Notes: generated from the sequence alone by a model not told the origin. A DNA stretch of 64,000 bases from Asaia platycodi JCM 25414 (GCF_000614545.1 NZ_BAKW01000001.1:186001-250000); one strand, 5' to 3'. Counted from the stretch's first letter, positions 17,658 to 28,367 are shown. Program-made: numbers and translations.

Positions 17658-20296
17658 TCAGATTTTCCGGGGGGAGAAGTTTGGCCTGGCCGCCGCGACT
17701 TCATCAAGGATTGCACGTCCTTCCTCGTCCTCGCTCACCCGCAGGCGCGCCGGGACCGCTTCTCCATGCAGTTGGGAGCGCAGATCCTCCCAGCGCTCCT
17801 GGAGAACGTTCCAATTGTGCTCGTCGTAGGTTCCTTTGAAGATAATCGGACAGATTTCAATACAGGGAAGATCGGCCCCCTTTCTCTTGGCATCAATCGC
17901 CTTCCGCAGCATCTTCGCCCATCGGGAATTCACGCGGTCGACGCGGCCGATCTGCTGCTCGACCACGCCCGGATTCCACTCGGGATGCAGCAGGACAACG
18001 AGCCGGCAGCTCTCGTGAAGATTGAGCCCTTCGCGCCCCACAAGCGACTGCGCTACGAGCACGCGCGGGAAGCTGTTCGATTGGTTGAAGGCGAGTTGGA
18101 TCATACGGCGCGTCTGCAGCTTGGTTTCACCATACATCAGCCGGGCGAATCCCCCTTGCCGGCTTGTGTATCCTTCCCGCAAATGCTCTTCGAGGACGTT
18201 CCAGGCCCTTGTCGCTTGTTCCTCGTCGAATTCCTCTCCTTGTTCTCGCCGCTATCACGGTCCGCGACCGCTTCTACCAAGGCTCGGAATGCGCTTGCCA
18301 GGTCGGCATTAGATGCTTCCGGACCGTCGGTATTTGCGGCGATAGCCCGGGCAAGCAGAGCCATGTGGCGCTCGTCTTCTTCATCATCGCCGGTCACGGG
18401 CGCCGTCTGGCGTCCGATGGCGTCGAGAATGGCGAGGCATTTGCCATTGGCTGCGTCATGAGCCAGTCCTGCGCGCAGACGCACGAGAAGCCCTTCTCGG
18501 TGCCTCGCACGCTGGCCGCTTTCCCGACGATAGCGTTGGACTAAAAGGTCGTCGAGCCGGGTCAAGTCCACCTTCGACGCTAACTGGCGGTGTGCGGCGC
18601 GCACGGCCGGCCACTCGTCTTCATGCACCTTGGCTTGCGGCCAGGGATTCGCATGCTCGACGGCCTTAAGCATCTGCCTCGCATTGAGCAGCCCCACCAA
18701 GGCGCGCATCGGGCGAGTGAAGCGTCCAAAGACCAGCACCTTTTCGCCCCGCTCGGTTTCTTCTTCGATGGTTCGGATGGCCGCCAGGATCGCCGGATGA
18801 TCGAACAGGATGTCCGGATCGTTTCCGAACGCATTTTGCAGGACGGACGCCCACAACGCAGACCGATTGCCGGCCGGTGGCCTGGCAACTAAATCAAGAC
18901 CAGACGGTCCTATCTCGTCATCGGCCTGAGCCCGGTCTTCCTCAACCTGCCTTTTATCCTCCTCCTTGTCGTAAAATGCTTGGTCGATGATACCGGCAAG
19001 GCCATGACCGTTACCGATGGTCAGGCGCAATCGTTTCGTCCGGCTATCCATCACAGGTTCCCGAACAACCGATAGCGCCTCCGCCGCACAAACCGCCTGG
19101 CGCCAGGCCGGACTCAGGTCGTTGAACTCAACTGCGACCTCGCGCAAATGCCGATAATCGTGTTCGGATAGCCCGCTTGCCTCTTTGAACCTGAGTACAT
19201 CTTCGTCTTCGCGCTTGTCGCGTCGCAAAAGATAAGGCTGGAGCGCGTTATGGAATTGTGCGGCGGCCTCGCGATATTCGTCCCGCACTGCGCCACTCGT
19301 TCGCCAGCCCAGTCGGAGGCGACGGATCGCCTGCGCATAACGCTCTGTCGCCTCAACGACTGGCTGGCGTTGTTCCGTGGTCGTGGCAATACGTTTGAGC
19401 GTCGATTCCCATTGCCCGACATCAAGTTCGATGGGCGTGGCTGTCAGCGCGAGGCGACGGCTATCACCACCTGTAAGGATAACGTTTTCGACCACGGTAG
19501 ACAGACCGCCGTCCTCCGACCGATTTTTGTGCGCCTCGTCCACGATGATGAGGTCGAAGGCTCCAAGCCCCAGCCCGACGACCTTCTCAAACCAAACGCG
19601 AAGCGGCTGACGGCTCCCGTAGTTTTCCGCGTTGAGCGGGGCGGGCCAGGTCACCTCCGAGAGAAGGCGTGAGAGCAGGCAACGCGCGGGATTGCCTGAG
19701 GTCGAAGGTACTGCTCCTGCGATTGAATTTGCTGCGGTTACAACACGTTTCACATAGGCGTCACGATAATAGGCATCGCGGTAGCCACGGGGTACACGCC
19801 CTTCTGTCAATCGTCGGGTTGCCGCGTAGACCTCCGGAAGCAGGCACCATCGCCAAGTCTGCGGGTTCTGTCCGAACCGCCAGTTAGAAAATAGATGGGA
19901 AATCATGATGATGGACTGCCGGAACCACGGAGCCGAGGCAGATTCCTCGTTGTTCCAGGCTTCAAAATAGCCATGCAAGCTGCGAATCACCGGCAGGACA
20001 TCTGTCTCGCAATCGCGGAATTCTTTTGTCCACTGGAAGCTCAGGCCGGGCGGGATGACGACTGCTGATCGGCCGCCACTTTGCACGACAGCCATGGCCA
20101 CAAAGACCGCAATGCGTGTCTTTCCCATGCCGACCTCGTCGGCGACAATCACGCCGTTGCTGCCGATGCGGTCGGCGATTGCCAAAAGGCTTGCGCGTTG
20201 CCCGTCATTAAGCAGCCGAGCGAACGCAGACGAAGGACTCGCCATGTCTTGGAGGCGGCGCGCAACTTCCGTCCATCCCCGAAACTTCTGTTTCAA
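17658..20296 (-). CDS. SNF2-type DEAH helicase/ATPase of a three-gene unit, one frame break
   Basis: About 879 residues across one break near 18240 (one base missing; the join reads EEFDEEQATRAWNVLEEHLR). Superfamily 2 helicase of the SNF2/RapA type: Walker A ADEVGMGKT (52-60), motif Ia VVIPPGLSFQW, DEAH in IIVDEAHKN (about 250), motif III ALTATPIEL, and in the C-terminal lobe VLVFGRFTRP, LVAQSLVGREGLNLHE and motif VI EQQIGRVDRVNS. All ATPase motifs are present, so it should be an active DNA translocase or remodeller. The TTG start overlaps the stop of the PLD gene (TTGA), so the products are made together. Last gene of the operon; a downstream ATG (residue 18) is an alternative start. Confidence 0.8.
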
Positions 20297-22258
20297 CGCG
20301 TTTCCCCCAGCTTCGCGCAGTTCTCAAGCTGCCAGGCCGCGATAGCCGCATTGAGTGCAGCCTCGTAGCGCACGCCTTGTTGCGTCTGCGCGGTCGCGGC
20401 AAAGGCCGGCCGGAAGGCTGGTGCGAACAAAGGGTGTAGCGGATTAAGCGAGATTGACTGGAACGCCCTTACAACCTCGCTGTCCTTTGCCTGCGTCAGT
20501 ACCTGTTCGAGACGGTTGCACCACATGGCCCAGTCCGTTACTGCGATGGCGACCTGCTTGGCTGCAATTTCCTCGACCAGGATCATCATCCGGCGAACCG
20601 GGTAGGCAGAAGGCGATGTTGCCTGGGCAACCCCTGCGGCGACAACTCCGTCGATGGCATCCATCGCATCACTGCCCACCAGTTCCTCATCTTCCGGCGG
20701 CATCGGGAAATTGGCGAGCTGGATCCATGCTTCTTCCAAATCGAGCGCGGGCAGATCGGCGGCGCAATAACGGCCGTAGCGGTCGATGACCGGCACACTG
20801 GCCGTTCGCATATTCCTTCGGTCGACCACGCCACGGTTACCTGTCGTGGACGCTTTCCTGGCCAGGTAAAGCTGCCATTTGCAAGACGCTCGCACGGGTT
20901 CCCATCGGGATCGAACAACTCAAACGCCTCCAGTACCTCCCCTTGCGTGGTGAGGCTCCCCCCTTCGGGCCACTCGCTCCAGAGAAACAGAGCGACGGGC
21001 GCGGCAACGAAGGCGGCATCGCGCTCCGGCATGTCCTGCCCAGCCTGTAGCGTCGGTAAAGGTGTCTCCTCCGCATCGTCCCAGTGAATGGGAAGCCGGT
21101 TGGTGACGACATCTCCTCCCTCGTCTTTTTTGCCCTCAACGGACCACCTCAGGGCTTCAGGGGCAAAGACAACACCGGCTTCGAGGTTTCCTAACGAACC
21201 TGCCTTGTTCATCAAGCCGGGTTTGGTCAGGTTGCCGGACCCGAGATAGACCCAAGGGCTGCTGCAATTGTTAGACTTTTTGCTCCAATTGGCACTGAAG
21301 ATGAATTTGGCGTGGAGAGAGCGCGGGAAGGCGCCAAAGTAGGCCGGCATGCCGGCAGCGTGTATGGTCCAGCCTTTGCCTCGATCCAGGACTGTCGAGC
21401 GGCGACCGCCTGACAAGCGAGCGGGTTGACGAAGAGGCTCTTTTCGCAGCTCATTGTGACTAGCGATTTCTCTTTTAGGGTCTCACATATCTGCTCAGGG
21501 ATGAAGGTATCATGCGCCCCTTCGCCCTCGAAAAAGCCGGACCCCAGTGCAAGATAGTTGCGCCTGGCATTGCCCCCGTGATGCCTCACAAGGTCTGGAA
21601 GCTGTTCAAATAGGGAGCGCTCCCGACTGTCGAAGAAGTGGGGAGGGTACTCCGTCTGGCGTTTGGCAATCTGGCCAATCCATGCGGCAAATTTGGCTGC
21701 AGCATCGGTCGACTCGTTGTCTTTCCCTGAAATGCGTTCGAGGGGGCGAAGATCGAAGAATTGCTGGAGCCAAGATAGGAAATTCCAGGCTGCGGCCAGA
21801 TCGGTACGGTCCTGAGGAGCAACGTTATTGTTCGTATCCCGGCCGACGATATCGAGGTGCCAGGCGAGGTCGAGGCTTTCTTCAAGCGTCTGGCGTGTCC
21901 AATTGCCGGTTGACACGATGATGCGTAGGACAAAGCGGTCGCTGTCCTCGCCCCTGAAGCTGATGACCGCGACCTTGGCGTGCAGGAGTGCAAAGGGCAG
22001 ATTCGCAGTCTTTACGGGCAGATGCAGAGCGCCCGGTGCTTCTGCGGGCGCAATTTGTGGATTTCCGGGATTGAGCATCACGGCCAACAGAATCCGGCCC
22101 TGATAGGCACGTCGAGCCCGGGTCAAGCCGGAGAAGCGTTCAAGGGCATCCTCCAGGAAACCGGCATCGGCTGCGTATCCGCAAAGCCAGCCGAAGATTC
22201 CCTGATATTGCTCGGGTGGATCAAAAAGCTGGGCGAGAGAGGCTGGCTTGAAACTCAT
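20293..22258 (-). CDS. Tdp1/phospholipase-D-like protein with two HKN motifs, two frame breaks
   Basis: About 654 residues in three frames, joined by one-base losses near 21378 (WIEAKAG-WTIHAAGMP) and 20820 (AWSTEG-NMRTASVP). Two PLD-superfamily half-sites are visible: LLHAKVAV followed by IVSTGNWTRQTL (His93, Lys95, Asn119) and SLHAKFIFS followed by VYLGSGNLTKPGL. In both, the position where PLD enzymes have Asp is Asn, giving the HKN signature of tyrosyl-DNA phosphodiesterase (Tdp1). It may therefore hydrolyse DNA-protein or DNA 3'-end adducts, or bind DNA ends. The C-terminal 200 residues are helical and unknown. ATG 22258 overlaps the upstream stop (ATGA), and its own stop overlaps the helicase start. 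Confidence 0.72.
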
Positions 22259-23593
22259 GCCGCTTCTTCGGCCACCGGCGGGTTCAGGAAATCTGCAAGT
22301 CGTCCCTCAAGGTCCAGATCGAGGAGATAAAGATTGCGGACGCGGCCGGAGATGCCGCCCGGGACAGGCACGCGGCCCGCATTGTCGGCATCTGCTCCCT
22401 CGCCTTCATCTTCCGAGATTTCCGCTTCAGGCTGTCGGGAGAAAGCCCCGCCCGGCAGCACATCGTTTCCGACCAGCCGCAATACCCGATCATCGCGCCT
22501 GACGAGGTTCCGGATGATGGCCACAGAATCACCTTCTGTGCACTGTCGGCAGAAAATCGTCGCCATGCGTCCTTCAGTCGGGTCCTTGCCCTCATCCAGA
22601 AAACGGTGCGCCGCTTCACGCAGTGTCCCAAGCCGCATCTGTACGGGGGAAAGCGTGTATGCGGCGTCTGCAGCAAGTTTCGGCGCAGCATCGGCGCCAT
22701 CTGTGCCTCAATGGCGTTCAACACGTCGATGGCGGCGTCTCGCGCTGTGAAGAATTGGGCGCCCAGCCGAAGATCGTCCCAGTGATTCGCATCAAGTATC
22801 GCTGGCTTCGTCTCCCACCCGGCAGGGCGAGTCACATCAAGAGAACGAACCCAGCCAAGGGCGTTCTTCCTTCGGGCTGCTTCGGGGTTCCGGCCGGCAC
22901 CTTCGCAGAGCTTGTCGCGAACGAGTATCCGCGCATCAGGAGGCAGAACGATCAACGGCGAGAGGGCATTCCGCAGATTGTCTGTGTCTCTGATGACGGC
23001 ACCGTCTTTGGCGCGTCCGAACAGGTAGTCCTCAACGGTGGCCTTATACGGTCTATGTCCGGCCGTGGCGGCTTCGATCAAATCCATGCCGACTTGTGTA
23101 CAACGAAAACTATTGAACCGCTGGCTCCCAGGTTCGACGAAGCCAAGATCAACCAGTGCTTCCACGGTCGCATGCGCATGGGCTGAGTGACATAGAATCG
23201 TGGCTGGCGCAGTCGCGAGAAGGTCAGGTCGTCTGTGCCGGTCAGCTTTTGGCGGCCGCGCAGCCGAGAGTCACTCGTCCAACCATTGTTTCTAAATGCA
23301 CACCAGCACGCCAGCGCCTCCACCGCGTTGGCAATCTCTATTGCTTTGACGTTGGTGCTGCTTAAGCGCAGCCGATCGGCAATCCGGACGCCAAGCGTCG
23401 CGAGAAAAAGTTGCTTGGCAAACCACACCCCGCCCAGACCAGGCACAGCGAGTTGGTTGAACTTCCGCACGGCGGCTCCCAGACCGAGCGTCCGCGTTCG
23501 GCGCGATCCCGCAAGCTGTTCGGGTCCAAGCAGCCCCCATCGCATGGTCGGCAACTGGTTTATTTTGTCCTGTCCAAATGTTTCAGTTGCCAC
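22255..23593 (-). CDS. first protein of the PLD-helicase unit, unknown function, two frame breaks
   Basis: About 445 residues across losses near 23165 and 22697 (the join reads GADAAPKLAADAAYTLSPVQ). No domain recognised. The N-terminus (RWGLLGPEQLAGSRRTRTLG; VRKFNQLAVPGLGGVWFAKQ) looks like a conserved globular, possibly DNA-binding or winged-helix segment. The C-terminus has a C-x2-C pair (TIFCRQCTEG) and an acidic stretch (SEDEGEGADAD). It is the promoter-proximal gene of the operon and overlaps the PLD gene by four bases, so stoichiometric expression is likely. It probably supplies target recognition or acts as a structural partner. GTG 23593 or ATG 23545 could be the start. Confidence 0.6.
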
Positions 23594-23831
23594 CTTTCGA
23601 CGCCTCCCAGATTCCCGTTTCCTCTTTATCTACGCGTCCAAATTACATGAAAATCCGCATGCTGACACGATGAAGATCAAGAGAAAATTCATTGTTAAAA
23701 AAACCTTCGGGTAAGACTCTAAGAAGAATTTTTAACTAATAATGTCTGCTATGCAGAAATTACTTCTATCCCACTCACGTCTGAGATGTAGGCGAAAGCG
23801 GACGAACTGATGTCTAAAGATGTGTCTCCGC

Positions 23832-25478
23832 TCAACTTTCGGGAATTGTTAGATCAAGCGTCTTGTAACTGATCGCTTCGACAACACGCTTGAGGTTAGG
23901 GACATCAATCGCGGAGGTGTAGTTCGTGGTCCCCTGGCTTCGATGCGTCGCTTCATGCCCCAGGAGACGGTCAATCCAGATCTCCCGTAGTTCATGCCCG
24001 GTGTTGCGTAGCTTAGTCGAGACTGTGTGTCGGAAGCTGTGGAAACAGACTTCCCTAGGGAGTCCGGCTCTGCTTCGCAGGCGCGCAAAGGCCTGAGAGA
24101 AGCTTGCCGAACGGTCGCCGGTTTTTGTGACGACCAGATCCGGAAACAGCCAGACCTGATCGGGCTTCATGAAAGACAGAATACCCTTTGCAATCAGCTC
24201 AGGGTGGATCGGTACGATGCGTGTGCCAGCCTGTGTCTTTGGGGACCATCCGCTCTCGCTGTGCGGGCGGATCTGGAAACAGGCGACACCTTCCATCATT
24301 TCGATATCGGCGCATCGCAGGTTGCAGATCTCACCGAGTCTCATACCTGTGTAGGCAGCAATATTGATGATTGCGGCTGCCGTGCGTGCAGAGGGCGTGC
24401 GGCTCGCCCATGGTGTCGCACTGAGCTGCGCTAGCTCAGCGTCGCTGAAGCAGCGTCGTTCGACCTTCTTCGTGACATGGTAGTCCCAGCCTGCCCAGAC
24501 ATTGCGTGACACCAGATCACGCTGCAGCAGGAGCGCCCAAAGAGCGGATAGACGAGAGAAGTGGTTCTTGACCGTCTTGGCGCTGATGGTCTCGAGCTTC
24601 TCGGTTTCAGCGCGCGCGACCTCGTCACGGATCGAACGACCGTTGCGCTCCTTGCCGTGGGTGGAGGGAAGACGGAAGAGGAGATCACGGAACTCGCCTG
24701 CGGTCTCGCCGGTAATCCGTTCGACCTCCATGTCGCCGAAGGCATCGATGAACAGGTTAAGCGCTTTGCGCGTGCCGCGTTTCGTATCCTCTGAGCGATT
24801 GGTATCTGGGTAAATAAAACGCTCCGCCGCCATGCTGACCGTCAGAAGCTTTGAGCGGGAACCTGAGCTTGCAAGCTTTTTCCCTGGCGTGGATGGTTTG
24901 CGTGGGTCTGGTTCAGCAGTCAGCGGCACTGGGGCGATAGTTTCGCTCTTCCTGGCCGTTCCAATGTCGACGACGATGTTTTTTAGGAGATCGACCTGAG
25001 CGGCCAGATTAGCGGCCTCCGCACGCGCTTCAGGCAGATCCTTCTTCACGATTTTCCGCATCGTTTCGAGCCGCTCGGTATCCTTGGCAAGATAGGGGCC
25101 GATGATGGAGAGAAAACGCGTCACGAGGTTGTTGAACTCGAGGAAGCGTACCTGAACCTCTGTCATTTCCCTCTCATGCTTGAGTTCGAGCAGGCGCATT
25201 TCGATGGCATGGGCAGACTCGGTATCGCGAACGAAGCTCTCATAAAAAGTGATGATCTCGTCTGGTGTGGGCGGTCGGGCTTTCGAGTCACTCATGGCGC
25301 GCACCTTGTCGAAGAACTGTCCGGTCCGGTCATATAGCTGTGCCGCCCGTCTGCGAGCCTCGAGTTTAGCCGAAGTATCAAGCGAAAGGGAGATCTCGGA
25401 CCGCCTCAGGAGAGGCTGGATATTCTTCGGCACGGCCCTGCGAAAATGGTATCGGGACCCGATCAGACGCAGCATCAA
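23832..25478 (-). CDS. int: tyrosine recombinase (phage-type integrase)
   Basis: 548 residues. The N-terminal arm-binding part (SRYHFRRAVPKNIQPLLR) is followed by a helical coiled region, a SAM-like core-binding domain (about 230-350) and the catalytic domain. Catalytic residues visible: Arg in TGMRLGEICNLR, His-x-x-Arg in HSFRHTVSTKLR, His in DRLLGHEATHRSQG and the nucleophile Tyr in TTNYTSAIDV. It lies 84 bases from the 3' end of tRNA-Leu(TAA), oriented with its start toward the tRNA, as expected for an element integrated into a tRNA gene. It probably drives integration and excision of the island to its left. Confidence 0.92.
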   Translation of the reverse strand: MMLRLIGSRYHFRRAVPKNIQPLLRRSEISLSLDTSAKLEARRRAAQLYDRTGQFFDKVRAMSDSKARPPTPDEIITFYESFVRDTESAHAIEMRLLELKHEREMTEVQVRFLEFNNLVTRFLSIIGPYLAKDTERLETMRKIVKKDLPEARAEAANLAAQVDLLKNIVVDIGTARKSETIAPVPLTAEPDPRKPSTPGKKLASSGSRSKLLTVSMAAERFIYPDTNRSEDTKRGTRKALNLFIDAFGDMEVERITGETAGEFRDLLFRLPSTHGKERNGRSIRDEVARAETEKLETISAKTVKNHFSRLSALWALLLQRDLVSRNVWAGWDYHVTKKVERRCFSDAELAQLSATPWASRTPSARTAAAIINIAAYTGMRLGEICNLRCADIEMMEGVACFQIRPHSESGWSPKTQAGTRIVPIHPELIAKGILSFMKPDQVWLFPDLVVTKTGDRSASFSQAFARLRSRAGLPREVCFHSFRHTVSTKLRNTGHELREIWIDRLLGHEATHRSQGTTNYTSAIDVPNLKRVVEAISYKTLDLTIPES

Positions 25479-25562
25479 ACTTTCCCATTCTGGGAAGAAT
25501 TCCGGGGCAACCCCGGTTTGACGCGTTGAGAGCCAAAAAACCTATCATTTTCAATGAGATAG

Positions 25563-25648
25563 TGGTGCGAACTATGGGACTCGAACCCACACGCCCTTAC
25601 GGACTCGAGATTTTAAGTCTCGTGCGTCTACCATTCCGCCAAGTTCGC
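25563..25648 (-). tRNA. tRNA-Leu(TAA)
   Basis: An 86-base gene including the encoded CCA. The acceptor stem GCGAACT pairs with AGTTCGC; the anticodon loop CTTAAAA gives anticodon TAA (plus-strand 25613-25615) within the stem GAGA/TCTC; a long variable arm of the leucine class is present; the T-arm is GGGTTCGAGTCCC. The gene appears intact, so integration of the neighbouring island regenerated its 3' end. Confidence 0.95.
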
Positions 25649-25701
25649 ACAGCACGGGTCTGGCTCTAGCACGAGGGAAGGGGCGTGCAAATCCCCAACG
25701 G

Positions 25702-26372
25702 TCAGCCGAGGGCGAGCAGTCCTGCGCCGTGTTCCTTGAGCCAGCTCTGCGCCTGACGTCTCTTGGGGTGAAAGCGCTCGACATGATGCCAGAATGCGCG
25801 GCTATGATCGAAATGCGTGAGATGCGCGAGTTCATGTATCATGACGTAGTCGCGCACGGTTTGGGGCATCAGAGCAAGGCGCCAGTTGAGCATGATCCGG
25901 CCAGTGCGAGCGCAGCTGCCCCAGCGTGTTCTGGCATTGCCGCACACAATGCTGGTGGGTATGGCCCTCATCGTGACGGCATGGTGGTTGAGCTGCGCGG
26001 GCAGGGTGATACTCGAATGGTTTTTCAAGAAGCAGAGTGTCCGGGCTTCGAAGCGCTCGATAGGCCCGCCTATCGTGAGGCGTGCCGCCTCCAGTAAAGC
26101 TGGTCGGCGCTGCTCGGGGGCATGATGCAGTGTGACCGCATGATCGTTCAAGAGGATCATCTGCAAAGGCACCAGCTTGGCGTCGCAGGCAGAGCCGCGA
26201 GTTTCTCGTCTATCCAGGGTGAGTGGGCCGAAACGAAATCCTTGGCGCGTTTGAGTGAGAGTGAGAGTGGGCAGGTGACGACAACCTGTCGAAGCACCGG
26301 GTCTATACGCAGCGAGAGGCGGCGCGCACGGGCAGAACGACGCCAGAGAATGGGTCGATCTGTCGTGATCAC
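25702..26372 (-). CDS. YgjP/DUF45-type M48 metallopeptidase, one frame break
   Basis: About 223 residues. The N-terminus (RRSARARRLSLRIDP, then LKRAKDFVSAHSPWIDEKL) lies in the frame starting at ATG 26372. One base is lost near 26185, after which KLVPLQMILLNDHAV continues. The C-terminal half carries RTRWGSCARTGRIMLNWRL and the zinc motif HELAH (MIHELAHLTHFDHSRAFW), typical of the YgjP-like family, whose substrates are poorly known. ATG 26372 overlaps the stop of the ycgN-like gene (ATGA). Confidence 0.85.
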
Positions 26373-26872
26373 CGGGCAGTCTTGCGGGGCTTGCGCTTGC
26401 GTTTCTTGCGCGCCACTCCGGAAGGGATTTCCGCAGGCCAGTCGACGAGATGATCTTCAAGCAAACCGGCCTCACGCTCGCTGATCATCTTGCCCCGTCC
26501 TGAGATGCCCGCTTCATGAATGGACTCCGCAGAGCCCGAGCGCAGAGGGTGCCATTCAGGCAAATCTTGCCCATCGCGTATCAGAATATAGGCGCAGCTC
26601 GGGGGAAGCCAGTCGATATCGGCCAGAATGTCGGGTGTCAGTGAGACGCAGTCTGGTACTTTTCGAAAGCGCGTCTCATAGCTGGAGCAACGGCAGGATT
26701 CGAGATCGAGCAGGCGGCACGCAACATTCGTGAAATAGATAGCGTCGGTTTCGTCGTCGCGCAGCTTGTGCAGGCAGCATTTGCCGCAGCCATCGCATAG
26801 CGACTCCCATTCTTCCTTGCTCATGTCTGCAAGAGAGGTTGTCTGCCAGAAAGGAAACGGGGAGTCAGCCAT
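26369..26872 (-). CDS. ycgN: YcgN family cysteine-cluster protein (UPF0260)
   Basis: 167 residues, the typical length. The family cysteine cluster is complete: LCDGCGKCCLHKL near residue 26 and later CRLLDLESCRCSSYE, with a conserved LPPSCAYILIRDG. The cysteines probably bind an iron-sulphur or other metal centre; the family has no established function. The C-terminal tail is strongly basic (KKRKRKPRK). It overlaps its upstream neighbour (26865) and its downstream neighbour (26372), so all three are co-translated. Confidence 0.88.
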   Translation of the reverse strand: MADSPFPFWQTTSLADMSKEEWESLCDGCGKCCLHKLRDDETDAIYFTNVACRLLDLESCRCSSYETRFRKVPDCVSLTPDILADIDWLPPSCAYILIRDGQDLPEWHPLRSGSAESIHEAGISGRGKMISEREAGLLEDHLVDWPAEIPSGVARKKRKRKPRKTAR

Positions 26873-27278
26873 GGGCGATGCTCGAAAGAAACAGGCAAAG
26901 CGCCAGGCAAAAGGCGAGGCAGAGACCGGACAGGGCTACCGGCAGGCGCAAGAGTGGTAGCCATAAATAGCGTATTCTGGCCGAACGCCCTGCTCCCAAA
27001 CCTGCCGCAGCGCGCGCGAGGCCTTCGAACCTGCCTGAAAGACGCCGGGTGATGGGCAGCAGGCAGAAAGGGGTCAGCAAAACGCCCGCACCAAAGAGGG
27101 CTCCTTTATGCATAGGCCCTGCATGAGTGACGCTCAGCCAGCATGCCCCGACCAATGCTCCCGACGCGCTCCCTACGAGAAGGCGCGGCAAGGCCTTCGG
27201 CATGATCAGCCGTAACAGGGCCAGAGTGATAAGGCAGAAGGCGGCTCCCATAATGAGGAGCGCGAGTTCGACCATCAT
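26865..27278 (-). CDS. small integral membrane protein, unknown function
   Basis: 137 residues with about four hydrophobic segments (LALLIMGAAFCLITLALLRL, LLVGSASGALVGACWL, ALFGAGVLLTPFCLLP, LPVALSGLCLAFCLALCLFL). No known domain. The start (ATGATGG) probably overlaps the stop of the binding-protein gene upstream, and its end overlaps ycgN by 8 bases. It is therefore part of a compact operon running from 29477 to 25702, but no functional link is evident. Confidence 0.6.
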   Translation of the reverse strand: MMVELALLIMGAAFCLITLALLRLIMPKALPRLLVGSASGALVGACWLSVTHAGPMHKGALFGAGVLLTPFCLLPITRRLSGRFEGLARAAAGLGAGRSARIRYLWLPLLRLPVALSGLCLAFCLALCLFLSSIAHG

Positions 27279-28334
27279 GCGTCGACGTCAGCCAGGTCTG
27301 GAAGCGCTTTTGCAAGGCATCGAAATTGATTGCCCAGAAGCCATCGCTCATCGAGAGGCTGCCCAGATCGCGCCCATCCTGAGGGGCATCCTGCGTGTCA
27401 TCATGAAGCGGCGTCTGATCACGCAACATTTTGATGATTGTTTCCGTCTGGTCCGCCGGCACATTGCGCGGGATCGCCCAGGACAGCTTCTGGCGGAGCG
27501 ACTGCCGCCACTGGACTGAGAACGAAATCTTCTGTCCGAGATCGGCCAGACGGTCGAAGGGCGTCGACAGCATGAGCGCCGCACCGCTATTCATAATCCG
27601 GCTCGCCTCCTCGGCGGTGCGCCACCAGACGAGATAGGGCCTGAGCTGGTCGAGCTTGCGAAAGGCGCGGTCGACACCCGCAGGTGAGGAAAGAACGTTG
27701 TAGACGTCACGCGGTGCGACGCCATCGGCCATGAGCGCAATTTCGAGCGTGCCACGCGGGTCGAGGCGCAGCGCACGCTTGCCGGGATGGCGGGCGATAT
27801 CCCAGAAATCGCCCCAGTCCGGCGCAGCTTCGCCCAGCCGCCCGCGATCCCAGGCCAGAACGATGCTTTCCTCACCAGCCGGTATGCCGCAGGGGGAATT
27901 GGCCGCTCCATGCGAGGCAGTCGATGCGTTGGGCGTGGGCAGGGTCTGCACCACGCCGTCACGGCAGGCAGCATAAAGCGTTGTGTTGTCCACCATGACG
28001 GCCAGCCAGGGAGCTGTGCGTGTCTGGGCAGCCTGGCGCAATGTGGCGAGGCTGCGTCCCACTCCCGCAGCGGATACGGCTGATCGGGCATCAGAAGCGA
28101 ATGGGCGTCGATACTTCCCGACACGACGGCCAGAACGGGGCGCGTAGCAGCCACAGGGCGGTTGGCTTTTTTCGTCTTGGCGCGATGCACGACATGATGC
28201 GCGGCATGATGCGGCGTCGCCTGAGCCGCGACGGGCAGGCACAGTGTGAGCACCATCATCCATCCCGCACGACGTCGCGAGGCAGGCGCTTGCGGCCATG
28301 TCTGGAAGAGGGTGGAGACGTGTGCAGATAACAC
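27275..28334 (-). CDS. PotD-like periplasmic substrate-binding protein, frame break(s)
   Basis: About 352 residues. The signal-peptide frame begins at ATG 28334 (hydrophobic stretch MMVLTLCLPVAAQA). One base is lost near 28056, after which LATLRQAAQTRTAPWLAVMV continues. The body matches spermidine/putrescine-type binding proteins: DWGDFWDIARHPGKRALRLD, then ALMADGVAPRDVYNVLS, GVDRAFRKLDQLRPYLVWW and SRIMNSGAALML. The ABC subunit gene lies 33 bases upstream. The open frame overruns to 27106, but a second lost base near 27290 would end the protein at 27275 in an ATGA overlap with the next gene, which I prefer. No permease genes are nearby. Confidence 0.72.
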
Positions 28335-28367
28335 CCTTTCCGGTTGAAGGTGAAAGCAGAATTTTTC

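Larger units (their letters stand above)
3778..25563. mobile_element. putative integrative mobilizable element carrying a defence-like island
   Basis: The right end is defined by a tyrosine recombinase (23832-25478) placed 84 bases from the 3' end of tRNA-Leu(TAA), the classic arrangement for tRNA-targeted integration. The left end carries relaxase, MobC, an XRE regulator and two serine recombinases, and lacks the type IV secretion genes of a full conjugative element, hence mobilizable. Between them lie at least five sets of nuclease, HEPN or helicase genes plus AT-rich stretches (about 11.9-13.5 kb and 15.5-15.9 kb) unlike the GC-rich flanks. No att direct repeat was found by eye. The left boundary is inferred, and the relaxase module and the defence island could be two separate insertions. 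Confidence 0.55.
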
